Shown here one piece after another: positions 1 to 8,574 of a stretch of 64,000 nucleotides of DNA. Source of the DNA: Calditrichales bacterium MX18-03 (lineage in GTDB: Bacteria; Bacillota; Clostridia; Lutisporales; Lutisporaceae). Numbering within the stretch: the stretch's first letter is position 1; each line of letters opens with the position of its first letter. Under the pieces are notes generated by a model that worked only from the letters and a program-made list of their open reading frames with translations, was not told where the DNA came from and ran no database searches. The stretch is from assembly GCA_021083345.1 (NCBI GenBank), contig JAJGRE010000001.1, forward strand, positions 372,001 through 436,000. The letters are read 5' to 3'. The position numbers and the translations under genes are program-made.

Positions 1-422
1 TCTACATAGGTCTGATGCTTCTCCGCCTCGTACTTCTGCTGGATCTCATTTATTTTCAGATTCATTTTTATCCTGGAAATCAAATCCGGCGATTTGATGG
101 GCTTTATGGCAAAATCGGTAGCCCCTGCCGCTATGAATTTTTCCGCGATTTCCTGCCGCTCGTCTACTGTGAGCACCAATATGGAAACAGCACTGTCAAA
201 CTGGCGAATTTTTTTAACAGTGGTCAGTCCGTCCCAGTCCGGCATGTGATAATCCACAATGGCCAGGTTGGGCTTGTGTACCTTGCATAGCTCATAGCCC
301 TGCTTTCCGTTTGAAGCGCCCACGGCATCCCATCCCCCGTGGGTGCAGATTTCCTTGATGGTATAAAGAATATCGGGCTCATCGTCAATGATGACGATCT
401 TGCTGCCATTTGCCTTTTTCAA
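1..422 (-). CDS. Response regulator receiver protein (partial, C-terminus outside window)
   Basis: N-terminal receiver domain of a response regulator, cut by the window edge. Reading from a TTG start at 422 it begins MKKANGSKIVIIDDEPDI, with the acidic pair (DDE), the phospho-acceptor Asp in AIVDYHMP, a conserved Thr in VLTVDE and the Lys in FAIKPIKS. A linker-like helix follows, so any output domain lies outside the window. The start is 5 nt after the kinase stop, and the AGGTGA ribosome site spans that stop, which implies translational coupling. It is the natural partner of the adjacent histidine kinase. Its target genes cannot be inferred here. Confidence 0.85.
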   Translation of the reverse strand, partial: MKKANGSKIVIIDDEPDILYTIKEICTHGGWDAVGASNGKQGYELCKVHKPNLAIVDYHMPDWDGLTTVKKIRQFDSAVSILVLTVDERQEIAEKFIAAGATDFAIKPIKSPDLISRIKMNLKINEIQQKYEAEKHQTYV

Positions 423-427
423 ATCTA

Positions 428-1819
428 TCACCTCTGTCTTTCTTGCTGGTCTTCTATAAACCGGATGTCCAACGGCAGGGAAATGGTAACAGACGTTCCC
501 TGGTCAGGCTGGCTTGATACCGCTATAGTCCCTTCATTGTCTTCAATGATCTGTTTGGCAAAGGGAAGTCCCAAACCGGAGGTATTGTTGGTGGAATAGC
601 CCACCTCCCATATTCTGGGCAGGTCCGCCTCGTTGATCCCGATGCCGTTGTCCTGAATGATGATCAGCAGTTTGTCGTCCTCGGGCTTTACATCCATCCG
701 GATCAGCTTGTATGGGTGCTTGTAAGGAACAATGATGGCGTTTTCCAATATATTGATCACTGCCCTTGCAATCCGGATCTTGTTGACATAGATTTCGGGC
801 AATTCTCCCTCTATATGGATGTCGAACTTGATCTTTTCATCCTCCAACGGCAGCTGCGCCCTGATGTAGCTGATCAGATCGGTAGCCTTCAGTTTTTGGC
901 GCGAGGATTCATATAAAAAGCTGGAAATCATTTCACTCATCTTGGTGACGGAATTCTCAATCCTGTCGCTGTATTCCTCCAGCTTTCCCTGGTTGTTTGA
1001 GAGGGTCAGCAGGGAATTCAGACCGCGTATGGTTACCAGCGGTGTCTTCAGATCATGCACCAGGGATTTTACTTCCTGGTAGATCCGGTTCTCCAAGGCT
1101 TTAGCCCGCATATTCCGGATTTCGCTTTCTTTTTCATAGTTTTCCCGCATCATATGAATGTTTTTTGAATAGCTCATGAACAAGGTGGCAGTAATGAATG
1201 CAGAGGTTATGAAGGGCAGGAAAAATGCAAAACCGGTAAAATTCAAAACAGTGGCAGCCTGTAAATAAACGCCGGCAATTTTGATACTGTAGGAGATATC
1301 GCTTTGGCCAATTCGGTATATGGAAAAAAGCGGCATGATATTCAACCACTGAAATGCGAAAAACACCTGGACGGATACGATGGAGACCTGTATGAAATTG
1401 TAGGTCTCTTCGAAAAGCCTTTCAAAAAGGAATAGCGTAATCAACAAGGCCATTATGGTGGAAATGGGCTCCCAGGGTAGGTCGAAAACCAGCCCGTTCA
1501 GCCAGTGCAGTACCAATATGACGGAAAAGGACAGCAGGTAGACTTCAATCCTTTTCATTGTCTGCTTAAGCTCGGATTGATGGATGACCAGCATCACACC
1601 GAGAAACAGCATTGTGCATTGAACGGCATAAAGGAAATTAGCTGATGCGGATGCCAGGATCAGGTGTCCGCTGTCCCCCGCATTGATGGCTTCACGGATT
1701 TTTACCACAATGTCAAACCAGACATACTGTGTAAACAAGGGAAACAGCAAACCCAGGCAGACTAATAGGGCGCCGCCGGTCATCATTGCTTTATGGCGCT
1801 TCATATTTTGTGTTACCAT
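428..1819 (-). CDS. Membrane sensor histidine kinase
   Basis: Sensor kinase of about 463 residues. The N-terminal half is a run of hydrophobic segments, roughly seven to eight helices (residues 10-220), with no evident large extracellular domain. A short coiled linker follows, then the H-box (VHDLKTPL), N-box (NILENAI), G1 (DNGIGI) and G2 (GLGLPFAK) of the HATPase domain. I chose ATG 1819 because GGGAGAGG lies 7 nt upstream. A longer reading frame to 1855 has no such site. It sits in an operon after a solute-binding protein and a DUF6305-like protein and just before its response regulator, so those extracytoplasmic proteins may feed it a signal. That link is inference. Confidence 0.9.
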   Translation of the reverse strand: MVTQNMKRHKAMMTGGALLVCLGLLFPLFTQYVWFDIVVKIREAINAGDSGHLILASASANFLYAVQCTMLFLGVMLVIHQSELKQTMKRIEVYLLSFSVILVLHWLNGLVFDLPWEPISTIMALLITLFLFERLFEETYNFIQVSIVSVQVFFAFQWLNIMPLFSIYRIGQSDISYSIKIAGVYLQAATVLNFTGFAFFLPFITSAFITATLFMSYSKNIHMMRENYEKESEIRNMRAKALENRIYQEVKSLVHDLKTPLVTIRGLNSLLTLSNNQGKLEEYSDRIENSVTKMSEMISSFLYESSRQKLKATDLISYIRAQLPLEDEKIKFDIHIEGELPEIYVNKIRIARAVINILENAIIVPYKHPYKLIRMDVKPEDDKLLIIIQDNGIGINEADLPRIWEVGYSTNNTSGLGLPFAKQIIEDNEGTIAVSSQPDQGTSVTISLPLDIRFIEDQQERQR

Positions 1820-1866
1820 AATCAACCTCTCCCGAAAAACAGATCCGTCTTGCATGGCAGCAGCAG

Positions 1867-2466
1867 CTAGCGGAATGCTGAAGCAAAGGGACCGGATACG
1901 TCGTTGATTTCTTTCACCAGGGTCAGCGGAAAACCATTGCTTCTTGCCAGCTCTCCAAGAAAGTCGTCTTCATCGGCTTCCCTTAATCCGATCAGATAAT
2001 CCGTTTTCTTGCCGATCATTTCGATGAGTACATCGTTTTTATTGCCTCGGCGCTGTTTTCCCCCAATGTAGACTGTCAAGACCGTCAACCCTTCATGCTC
2101 GGCCTTCTCCAAAAGCTGGCTGATCCTGCCCTTCTCTTCCTCATAGCTGATGCCGTGCAGCTTGATGCCCAAAGGGCTGTAGCCTGCTACGAACACCAGC
2201 GTGCGGATGTCCTTCAGGTCAGCCGCCTTAGCCTGAGGCATGAAGAAGTTGCGTATCAGCAGCTGATTCGCAATATCCCTGATGATATAGGAATCCGTAC
2301 TTTGTCCTGCAGAGGTAATCAAAACCGTCTCCTTGGCAATAGGCCGCGGGAGCCCGGGCAGTGTGTGCAATTTTGTCCCGGCTTTACTTAAAGAGCCGAG
2401 GCCCCATAAGGCAAGAAAAATGAGCATGGCTGCCGCAAGCGCCGCTCTGAGTACTTTTGATCTCAT
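1867..2466 (-). CDS. DUF6305-like secreted/anchored protein
   Basis: A 199-residue protein with an N-terminal hydrophobic segment (residues 7-26, signal peptide or anchor) and a mature domain beginning ETVLITSAGQSTDSY. The ITSAGQS start and the later VFVAGYS resemble the small DUF6305 family often found near ABC transporters and sensors. I recognise this from memory only. ATG 2466 follows GAGGAA at good spacing. The gene starts 23 nt after the binding-protein gene and ends 47 nt before the kinase start, so it belongs to the same operon. Its biochemical function is unknown. An accessory ligand-sensing role is a guess from context. Confidence 0.6.
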   Translation of the reverse strand: MRSKVLRAALAAAMLIFLALWGLGSLSKAGTKLHTLPGLPRPIAKETVLITSAGQSTDSYIIRDIANQLLIRNFFMPQAKAADLKDIRTLVFVAGYSPLGIKLHGISYEEEKGRISQLLEKAEHEGLTVLTVYIGGKQRRGNKNDVLIEMIGKKTDYLIGLREADEDDFLGELARSNGFPLTLVKEINDVSGPFASAFR

Positions 2467-2489
2467 ATCACAGATTCCTCTACTGTTTG

Positions 2490-4133
2490 TTATTCTAACC
2501 CGATATCCACATGCTCCAGGGATTCAACCCCCGTCATATGGGGTATAAAGCCTTTGACGGACAGTCTTGCAGCCAATACCGGCATGGTATGGACCAATGG
2601 GATCGACGGCGTGTCGTAATTGACGATTTCCAGCAGGTTCCGGTAAAGGCTTTTCCTGAATACCATATTGGAGGTCTGCCTTGCCTGTGTCAGCAGCTGA
2701 TCTGCATTCTTGTTCTTATAAAAGGAATAGTTTCCCGCCAATCCCGGCTTTGCGTTGTCGGAAGCCAGAAGCGTATAAAGGAAATTATCAGGGTCAATAT
2801 AATCGCCGGTCCAACCGATGAGCGCCAACTGGTGCTCTCCATTTTCGATCCGTTTCAGGTATTCGTCAAAGTCGAAAACCTTGATCTCTGCCTGGATATT
2901 GATCTGAGCCAGGTTTTCTTTAACGTACTCTGCAACCTGTACAGGCTTCGAGAAGTACTCCCTGGGTCCTTCCATCACCCATAGCATTGTTTTGAAGCCA
3001 TCGGGATATCCGGCATCCGCCAGCAGCTGCTTGGATTTTTCCGGGTCGTATTCGTATGGAACGATGTTTTCATTATAGCCCCATAGAATCGGCGGTATAA
3101 AGGTTTTGGCGGGTTTGGCCAGATTGTTGAAGACATCCTTGATCAACGCTTCCTTATTAATAGCGTGGCTGATAGCAGCCCTGACCTCTCTCACGTCAAA
3201 GGGCGGCTTTTCGTTGTTAATGGCTATGTATCCCACATTGAAGCTGGGCCGCAGATACAGATACAGCTTCGAATCCGATTTGATTTCATTTTCAATAGAA
3301 ACAACATCCTCCGGGTTCAGGTTGTCCGCAATATGGATCTCTCCCTGCCTGAGCTGCCCCAGCCTGTCTGCGTTTGAAGGAATGACCCTGAACTCTACCT
3401 GGCCGACCTTGGCGCTGCTGTTCCAATACTTGTCGTTGCGGCAGAGAACAATACGCACATTGGGCTCCCACAGTTCAAAGCAGAACGGTCCGGTACCCAC
3501 CGGGTGCTGGTATAAGTCATCACCGTATTTCTTTATGGCATCCGGACTGGAAATACCGAATACCGGCATGGCAAGTGCGCTTAGAAAAGGCGCAAAGGGT
3601 TTGGAGAGCTTTATCTCAACCGTATAGTCCGAAAGTGCGGTAACACTTCTGACAAAGCCCGGAAAGCCTCCAAAGATGTAATTCCAATAGCTGAACTGGC
3701 CGTTATGGTACGGATTGCCGGCATCCATCCAGCGATGGAAGTTAAAGGTCACAGCATGGGCATTAAAGGAGGTCCCGTCATGAAAACGGACACCCTGGCG
3801 AAGCCGAAACACCCAGGTTAACCCATCTTCGCTGGATTTCCAGCTTTCTGCAAGACAAGGCACAATGTTGTTGCCTTCACTTTCATATTTGACCAGGGTC
3901 TCAAAAATATTGACAGTCACCTTGAAGGAGTCCATCTCCGTAGTACTGGCCGGATCCAGGCTGATGGCATCATTGGCACGGCCGATGATGAGCTTTTTGC
4001 CGTCATCGGAACGGCTGAAGGCATTGACAAAGCGGTCATATTGACCGGCCATGTTGGCACAGGGTCCTACGGCTGCAACCAATACCAATATGAAAATCAG
4101 AATAACCAGAATTAACCTGTGCCTGTTGCTCAC
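2490..4133 (-). CDS. ABC-type peptide/nickel solute-binding protein (SBP_bac_5)
   Basis: A 547-residue family-5 solute-binding protein (DppA/OppA type). It has an N-terminal hydrophobic signal/anchor (residues 5-24), then LIIGRANDAISLDPASTTE, typical of the mature start, then YESEGNNIVPCLAESW and the GVRFHDGTSFNAHAV signature. It starts with GTG at 4133 behind GGAGGAG. No canonical lipobox is visible: the only nearby Cys is in VGPCAN. It is the first gene of an operon with a DUF6305-like protein, a kinase and a regulator, and no permease or ATPase gene is adjacent. It may therefore act as a ligand receptor for the kinase rather than for transport, which is inference. The ligand is unknown. 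Confidence 0.88.
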   Translation of the reverse strand: MSNRHRLILVILIFILVLVAAVGPCANMAGQYDRFVNAFSRSDDGKKLIIGRANDAISLDPASTTEMDSFKVTVNIFETLVKYESEGNNIVPCLAESWKSSEDGLTWVFRLRQGVRFHDGTSFNAHAVTFNFHRWMDAGNPYHNGQFSYWNYIFGGFPGFVRSVTALSDYTVEIKLSKPFAPFLSALAMPVFGISSPDAIKKYGDDLYQHPVGTGPFCFELWEPNVRIVLCRNDKYWNSSAKVGQVEFRVIPSNADRLGQLRQGEIHIADNLNPEDVVSIENEIKSDSKLYLYLRPSFNVGYIAINNEKPPFDVREVRAAISHAINKEALIKDVFNNLAKPAKTFIPPILWGYNENIVPYEYDPEKSKQLLADAGYPDGFKTMLWVMEGPREYFSKPVQVAEYVKENLAQINIQAEIKVFDFDEYLKRIENGEHQLALIGWTGDYIDPDNFLYTLLASDNAKPGLAGNYSFYKNKNADQLLTQARQTSNMVFRKSLYRNLLEIVNYDTPSIPLVHTMPVLAARLSVKGFIPHMTGVESLEHVDIGLE

Positions 4134-4171
4134 TTCTTACTCCTCCGATGGTTGATATAAGACTTACTATG

Positions 4172-4200
4172 ATTGTAGCTTAAAATCCCGAAAAAATCAA
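4172..4200 (-). promoter_or_regulatory. Sigma-A-type promoter of the binding-protein/two-component operon
   Basis: On the minus strand there is a -35 TTGATT (4200-4195), a 17-nt spacer and a -10 TACAAT (4177-4172). It lies about 40 nt upstream of the GTG start at 4133, and the next gene upstream ends in a terminator. It is therefore the likely operon promoter. Confidence 0.65.
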
Positions 4201-4243
4201 AATATTTGCAACTCCATTGTGCAGATTCACAGTATTTCCTATA

Positions 4244-4273
4244 AAACAAAAAAAGAAGCTTGGTCAAAGCTTC
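4244..4273 (-). terminator. Rho-independent terminator after the DUF445 gene
   Basis: On the minus strand the stem GAAGCTT/AAGCTTC with a 5-nt loop is followed by a run of seven T. It lies 30 nt after the stop of the DUF445 gene and separates it from the operon downstream. Confidence 0.8.
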
Positions 4274-4303
4274 CTTTATGTACCTATTTCAAGGATTGGC
4301 CGG

Positions 4304-4900
4304 CTAGATGAACCGAATGATAATGCCTTGGACTAGTCCGATGACGGCGCCAAGCACGCCTCCCAGCCATTCGATGTGCTTCAGCTCCTTGGCTGATACG
4401 CTGAGAATGATTTCCTCCAGCTTCTCCAGTTCAAAATCGTCGATTTTTCCTTCCACCATTTTTTTTATATTGATCTGTTCCATGGCCTTCCCCGAAACGC
4501 TGTCGATGGTGCTTTCCAGTATCATCGGCGCCTCTTTCTGGATCTGCTCCTCAAGATAGCTTATCATCTTGTACCTGAAGGTTGAGGGAATCAGCACAGG
4601 TATTTTATATTCAACAGCTTTCAGGATCTTCTCTTTTATGATGGTAATTGCCTCGCTTTTATTCTCTTCCGTCATCAGCCTGCTCATGATGTCATGCATG
4701 GATACAAACTCACGTTCAACAATTTCACCGATGCTTTTTGATATTTCACTCCGCCGCTTCGGTATCAAGCCTTGAATCACGATGGGAATCAAAGGCAGTT
4801 TTATAGGATTTATCGGTCTGAAAAGCATTTTGATGGCCAGCACATTGGTCAGCCATCCGATCATTGCTCCCACCAATACAAGAAAAGCGGTTTTCAGCAT
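4304..4900 (-). CDS. DUF445 family membrane protein
   Basis: A 198-residue protein of the DUF445 (YheB-like) family. An N-terminal membrane helix contains GAMIGWLTNVLAIKMLFRP, the family hallmark. It is followed by GLIPKRRSEISKSIGE, a long alpha-helical middle part, and a C-terminal helix (GGVLGAVIGLVQGIIIRFI) that returns to the membrane. The length is short for the family, whose members are often 200-400 residues, but both ends are intact. ATG 4900 follows GGGGGAG. It is transcribed alone, with a terminator downstream. Its function is unknown. Family members are found in many Firmicutes, but I know of no assigned reaction. Confidence 0.85.
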   Translation of the reverse strand: MLKTAFLVLVGAMIGWLTNVLAIKMLFRPINPIKLPLIPIVIQGLIPKRRSEISKSIGEIVEREFVSMHDIMSRLMTEENKSEAITIIKEKILKAVEYKIPVLIPSTFRYKMISYLEEQIQKEAPMILESTIDSVSGKAMEQINIKKMVEGKIDDFELEKLEEIILSVSAKELKHIEWLGGVLGAVIGLVQGIIIRFI

Positions 4901-4967
4901 TATAGAGCTCCCCCGGTTATCTTTCGTGTAATTCTGTCATATACGGACATTATAGCATAGCTGTCCT

Positions 4968-5900
4968 TTATAAACCATATTTGTTTGTTTCTCTGGTGGT
5001 ATTCTGCTTTTTGCAGAGCTCGCATTGGGTACAAACCGCAACCCTCTCTCCGAATACGTTTATGATGGTCTGTACAAGTTCCTTATTCTTGAAGCTGTCA
5101 ATATCATGAATGATCATTTTTCTGGGTGAGATGGTAATCAGCGTGCTGATGAGCAAATCGTCAAAGTTGATCCCTTCATCCGCAATTTCTGCACGGAGCT
5201 CGTCAAAGTATTCACTGCTGATGCGGCTGCCTAAGCCGTCTGTAATCAGGTATCTGCCATCCTCTCCCTGCTTGAGGTGAATCACATCCACCTTGCATTC
5301 TTGGATCTCTACAAAATATTTCAGCAGTCGAATGAATTCATTGTATTCCCTTTCTGCCACATAGACTTCCAATGCCCTTTCTACCGCTTCATTCAGGTCT
5401 GTGATATAGCTTCCCAGCCTGAAATTCACATAGCCGTCAATATTGATCTGGTTTTCGCTTTCCAAGTATTCCATCAGAGCTTTTGTCAGTTTGCTTCTCC
5501 TGGTAGCTTTGTAAAAACCTCCTGGCTGCATCATCTTGTCTTCTTTCAACAACCTGGATGTGATACTGGCGACACAGCCCTTTTCCTTCTCCGTCAGATA
5601 GAAATAATTGTCCTTGATCATCTTACGGATCAATCTGGGCTCCCAACTGCACAAGATGATTTCTGCCAGCACCAAAGCCAAATGGTATCTGAATTCATCC
5701 TGGCTTCTTTTATCTCCCAGCCTTGCCAAACTTGTCAGTATGGTATCTTTAATGCCGCACTTGATCATGCGGCAGTCTCCTGCCTCATAAACTTCTGAAA
5801 AAATGTCAAAGCCTTCCTTGCCAAGTTCCTCCAGCCTGCTGCACAACAGGTCCCTGATATTGTCTTTGTCGTATATTACACCAACGCTAACAAGAAACAT
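4968..5900 (-). CDS. ytxC: Putative sporulation protein YtxC
   Basis: A 310-residue protein of the YtxC-like family, known from spore-formers and annotated as a putative sporulation protein of unknown mechanism. I base the call on overall length, the mostly helical body with EVYVAEREYNEFIRLLKYFVE, and the C-terminal region ISPRKMIIHDIDSF ending in a CTQCELC motif. The two CxxC pairs near the end could bind metal, which is inference. ATG 5900 is preferred because AAAGGAG lies 8 nt upstream. The frame is open six codons further upstream without a ribosome site. It is one of several sporulation markers in the window. Confidence 0.75.
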   Translation of the reverse strand: MFLVSVGVIYDKDNIRDLLCSRLEELGKEGFDIFSEVYEAGDCRMIKCGIKDTILTSLARLGDKRSQDEFRYHLALVLAEIILCSWEPRLIRKMIKDNYFYLTEKEKGCVASITSRLLKEDKMMQPGGFYKATRRSKLTKALMEYLESENQINIDGYVNFRLGSYITDLNEAVERALEVYVAEREYNEFIRLLKYFVEIQECKVDVIHLKQGEDGRYLITDGLGSRISSEYFDELRAEIADEGINFDDLLISTLITISPRKMIIHDIDSFKNKELVQTIINVFGERVAVCTQCELCKKQNTTRETNKYGL

Positions 5901-5999
5901 TCGGACAACTCCTTTCATGTTGGTGAAGAAACATGATTTTGGTTTCTGGACATAAAACAGTCTGTAAGAGGAACACCAAAATACTTTTGCTGTTCTTGA

Positions 6000-6119
6000 T
6001 TAGTATTCGCGTAAATACCTCTTGTATTCAATGCTGCTCCGTACAAGCAGTCTTGAAAACCAGACCATGCCTGCATTGTCTTTCTGTTTTTTTGTTACGC
6101 TGCGCTTAATTTTTTCCAT
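6000..6119 (-). CDS. Possible small basic protein (39 aa)
   Basis: A short open frame from ATG 6119 to TAA 6002-6000 encodes a Lys/Arg-rich peptide that begins MEKIKRSVTKKQKDNAG and ends RSSIEYKRYLREY. It starts 22 nt after the stop of the DUF6873-like gene on the same strand. AAGGG lies about 12 nt upstream, which is a little far. It fills most of the otherwise empty 240-bp gap before ytxC. I do not recognise a family. It may be a genuine small protein or chance. Confidence 0.4.
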   Translation of the reverse strand: MEKIKRSVTKKQKDNAGMVWFSRLLVRSSIEYKRYLREY

Positions 6120-6141
6120 TTTTTTAGCAGACCCTTTTATG

Positions 6142-6894
6142 CTATTTCTGAAATAAGGGAAGAATGGATCCGATATCGGTCATTTGGCCGGTGTTTAAGG
6201 AGACAAGGTCAAGCCCGCATTTTTCTATATACGCCGCTATTTTTACGCCGTCCTCATGCTGCTCAATCGTACCCGTGAACGCAATGCTTTTTTCTGAGAT
6301 CAAACCGCTTGCGCCACCGATAAAGCCGTATTCCATTCCGGTAAGACCGATGCTGCCGGGCTTTACGAGAAGGCTTTCAACGCCATATTTCTCAGTTGTT
6401 TGGGCGAGCTTGTAATCTGAGGTGATGATATGGCGTTCATCCAGAATACAGACAGCACACTTGGAATAACCCTGATTGACATGAACCAGTTGGATTTGCT
6501 GCTCTTCCAACACCTTCAGAATCTCCGGATCGGTGTGTCCGGTATGATGGAATGCCAGACCGCCAATCCTTAATACATTATATGCGATATTTTCCGGATA
6601 GTTTCTAGCCAGCCAAGTTGCACCCTTTGTCACGGCAAATCCTTTTTTCTCCAATGTTGGTGCCAGACTGCCGTATACATTGGGTGCCAGTATGACCCGG
6701 TCGTGTCCAACCGGATAAAGGATTATATCGGGATGGCCATTGATGGCTTCATACAGGTCCGGGCAGGGCATCGTCTTGATCAATTCCATTCCCATTGATG
6801 TCAGGGAGGCTTCCGCTTCGGCCGAGATCCTGTAATCCACCACGGCCAGTACGACTTGGTTTTTCGGTATGCACGGTGTTTCTATGTATCTCAT
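6142..6894 (-). CDS. DUF6873-like protein, possible guanidine-modifying-enzyme fold
   Basis: A 250-residue cytoplasmic protein. Features include NQVVLAVVDYRISAEAEASL near the start, HPDIILYPVGHDRVILAPN (about residues 58-76), LAFHHTGHTD, HVNQGYSKCAVCI and YGFIGGASGLI. Segments of the type VNQGYSKC, GGA and a late FTG resemble the clostridial DUF6873 family, which is labelled as having a GME (amidinotransferase/dimethylarginase-like) fold. I recognise this from memory and give it only moderate weight. ATG 6894 follows AGGAGAT at 6 nt. An ATG seven codons upstream lacks a ribosome site. The substrate is unknown. A small basic ORF follows it closely. Confidence 0.55.
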   Translation of the reverse strand: MRYIETPCIPKNQVVLAVVDYRISAEAEASLTSMGMELIKTMPCPDLYEAINGHPDIILYPVGHDRVILAPNVYGSLAPTLEKKGFAVTKGATWLARNYPENIAYNVLRIGGLAFHHTGHTDPEILKVLEEQQIQLVHVNQGYSKCAVCILDERHIITSDYKLAQTTEKYGVESLLVKPGSIGLTGMEYGFIGGASGLISEKSIAFTGTIEQHEDGVKIAAYIEKCGLDLVSLNTGQMTDIGSILPLFQK

Positions 6895-6975
6895 AATCCG
6901 ATCTCCTGTATACATCTTTATATTTCATTAAACAGCTTTAACAAGCAAAGCAACGGCAGCCTGCTTCAAAAACAT

Positions 6976-7001
6976 AAAAAAAACTTATTGTTTCCAATAA
7001 G
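6976..7001 (-). terminator. Terminator of the tRNA operon
   Basis: On the minus strand the stem CTTATTG/CAATAAG with loop GAAA is followed by eight T. It lies 17 nt beyond the CCA of tRNA-Cys, the last tRNA of the operon. Confidence 0.9.
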
Positions 7002-7017
7002 CTGCTTTTAACGTTGA

Positions 7018-7091
7018 TGGAGGCGACACCCGGATTTGAACCGGGGGTGAAGGATTTGCAGTCCTCTGCCTTACCACTTGGCTATGTCGCC
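7018..7091 (-). tRNA. tRNA-Cys (GCA)
   Basis: Cloverleaf with acceptor stem GGCGACA paired to the 3' strand, anticodon loop CTGCAAA (anticodon GCA) and T-arm loop TTCAAAT. The terminal CCA is encoded (7020-7018). It is the last of five tRNAs in one operon. Confidence 0.95.
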
Positions 7092-7115
7092 TTAAATAGC
7101 CATGTATTAGATTTA

Positions 7116-7190
7116 TGGAGCGGGTGACGAGATTCGAACTCGCGACTTTCACCTTGGCAAGGTGACACTCTACCACTGAGTTACACCCGC
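7116..7190 (-). tRNA. tRNA-Gly (GCC)
   Basis: Acceptor stem GCGGGTG/CACCCGC, anticodon loop TTGCCAA (GCC), T-loop TTCGAAT, encoded CCA. Fourth in the tRNA operon. Confidence 0.95.
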
Positions 7191-7199
7191 GTGGATTAG

Positions 7200-7275
<76 letters not shown>

Positions 7276-7298
7276 AAGTTATTCAATTTTAAAAAAGA

Positions 7299-7375
7299 TG
7301 GCGACCCAGAACGGGCTCGAACCGTCGACCTCCAGCGTGACAGGCTGGCATTCTAACCAACTGAACTACTGGGCC
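7299..7375 (-). tRNA. tRNA-Asp (GTC)
   Basis: Acceptor stem GGCCCAG/CTGGGTC with one G-U pair and G73, anticodon loop CTGTCAC (GTC), T-loop TTCGAGC, encoded CCA. Second in the tRNA operon. Confidence 0.95.
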
Positions 7376-7394
7376 ATGTTAATGTCTGCGATTA

Positions 7395-7470
7395 TGGTGG
7401 GCACAACAGGGCTCGAACCTGTGACCCTCTGCTTGTAAGGCAGATGCTCTCCCAGCTGAGCTATGCGCCC
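7395..7470 (-). tRNA. tRNA-Val (TAC)
   Basis: Acceptor stem GGGCGCA/TGTGCCC with A73, anticodon loop CTTACAA (TAC), T-loop TTCGAGC, encoded CCA. First gene of the five-tRNA operon, 24 nt from the -10 box. Confidence 0.95.
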
Positions 7471-7493
7471 CTCATCGACTAGCGACATGTTTT

Positions 7494-7522
7494 AGTATAT
7501 CGCAGAGACACCTCAAAGTCAA
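7494..7522 (-). promoter_or_regulatory. Promoter of the tRNA operon
   Basis: On the minus strand there is a -35 TTGACT (7522-7517), a 17-nt spacer and a -10 TATACT (7499-7494). This near-consensus housekeeping promoter sits just upstream of tRNA-Val, as expected for a strongly expressed stable-RNA operon. Confidence 0.85.
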
Positions 7523-7673
7523 AACGCGTAAAATTACATTACATAAAACTGTTTTTGCTTTTCACGGATTTCCTCTTATAATCTTTAGATAGCTACACAA
7601 TCTGATAAATTAAATGGCAGCCCTTGCCATATTCATTATTTAGTATGCACCGGCCTGTTCGGTCTTATACTTC

Positions 7674-8558
7674 TTAAGCCTTAGCTTTTTCAAGCATTTG
7701 AGACAAGTCTTCCTTGTCAAATTGATATTTCCGGTTGCAAAAATGGCATACGACCTCCGCCATGTTCTGCTCAATGATCATATCGTTTATTTCCTTCTCT
7801 CCCATACTGATGAGCGCCCTTTCGATCCTTTCCCTGCTGCAATCGCATATGTAACGGATATCCATGTTTTCATATATCTGGTAAGGGATATCGCCCAAAA
7901 TCTCCTTAATGATGCTTTCCACGTCACGATCATTCTTCAGCATATCGGTAACTGATGCCAATCGGGTTAAATTTTGTTCTATTTTTGAAACGGTACTGTC
8001 GTCAGCTTCGGGCAATACCTGCAAGATGAAGCCGCCTGCCGCGCTTACCCGTCCGTCCACTTCAACAAACACACCCAATCCTACTGCCGTCGGTGTCTGT
8101 TCCGATGCTGCAAAATAGCTGGTGAGATCGTCGCCGACTTCACCTGTGGTAAGCGGTACCTGTCCCATATAGGGTTCCTTGAGCCCCAGATCCTTGATAA
8201 CGGTCAGCGTGCCGTCGACGCCGACTGCCCGACCCACATCCAGCTTGCCGTTTTCCTTCTGCATCAATTCCACCTGTGGATTATGAATATAGCCCTTGAC
8301 ATTTCCGGTATGGTCGGAAGTCACCACGATGCTGCCTGCCGGTCCTCTTCCATTGATTTGGATAGTCAGCCTGTCTTTTTCCGATTTCAGCATGGTGCCC
8401 ATCATGCATCCGGCTGTCAGCAGCCGTCCCAGTGCTGCTATCGATACCGGGTAGCAATCGTGTATGCTTCGTGCTTCTTCTACCAGCATGGTAGTATTGC
8501 AGGCAAAAAAGCGAATCCCGCCGTCCATGCTGGCACCTCTGATCAAATAATCCTTCAT
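7674..8558 (-). CDS. hslO: Redox-regulated chaperone Hsp33
   Basis: A 294-residue Hsp33, a cytoplasmic holdase activated by oxidative unfolding. The body begins MKDYLIRGASMDGGIRFFAC and includes the family segment GRLLTAGCMMGTMLK and TIQINGRGPAGSIVVTSD. The zinc redox switch is intact at the C-terminus: CDC (about residues 235-237) and CHFC about 29 residues later form the CxC...CxxC cluster. ATG 8558 follows GAAGGAGGA, while an in-frame TTG at 8573 overlaps that site and is rejected. The gene lies 16 nt after a methyltransferase gene and is probably cotranscribed with it. The weak stem ATGGCA/TGCCAT at 7614-7630 may end transcription. Confidence 0.97.
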   Translation of the reverse strand: MKDYLIRGASMDGGIRFFACNTTMLVEEARSIHDCYPVSIAALGRLLTAGCMMGTMLKSEKDRLTIQINGRGPAGSIVVTSDHTGNVKGYIHNPQVELMQKENGKLDVGRAVGVDGTLTVIKDLGLKEPYMGQVPLTTGEVGDDLTSYFAASEQTPTAVGLGVFVEVDGRVSAAGGFILQVLPEADDSTVSKIEQNLTRLASVTDMLKNDRDVESIIKEILGDIPYQIYENMDIRYICDCSRERIERALISMGEKEINDMIIEQNMAEVVCHFCNRKYQFDKEDLSQMLEKAKA

Positions 8559-8574
8559 TTCGTCCTCCTTCAAA

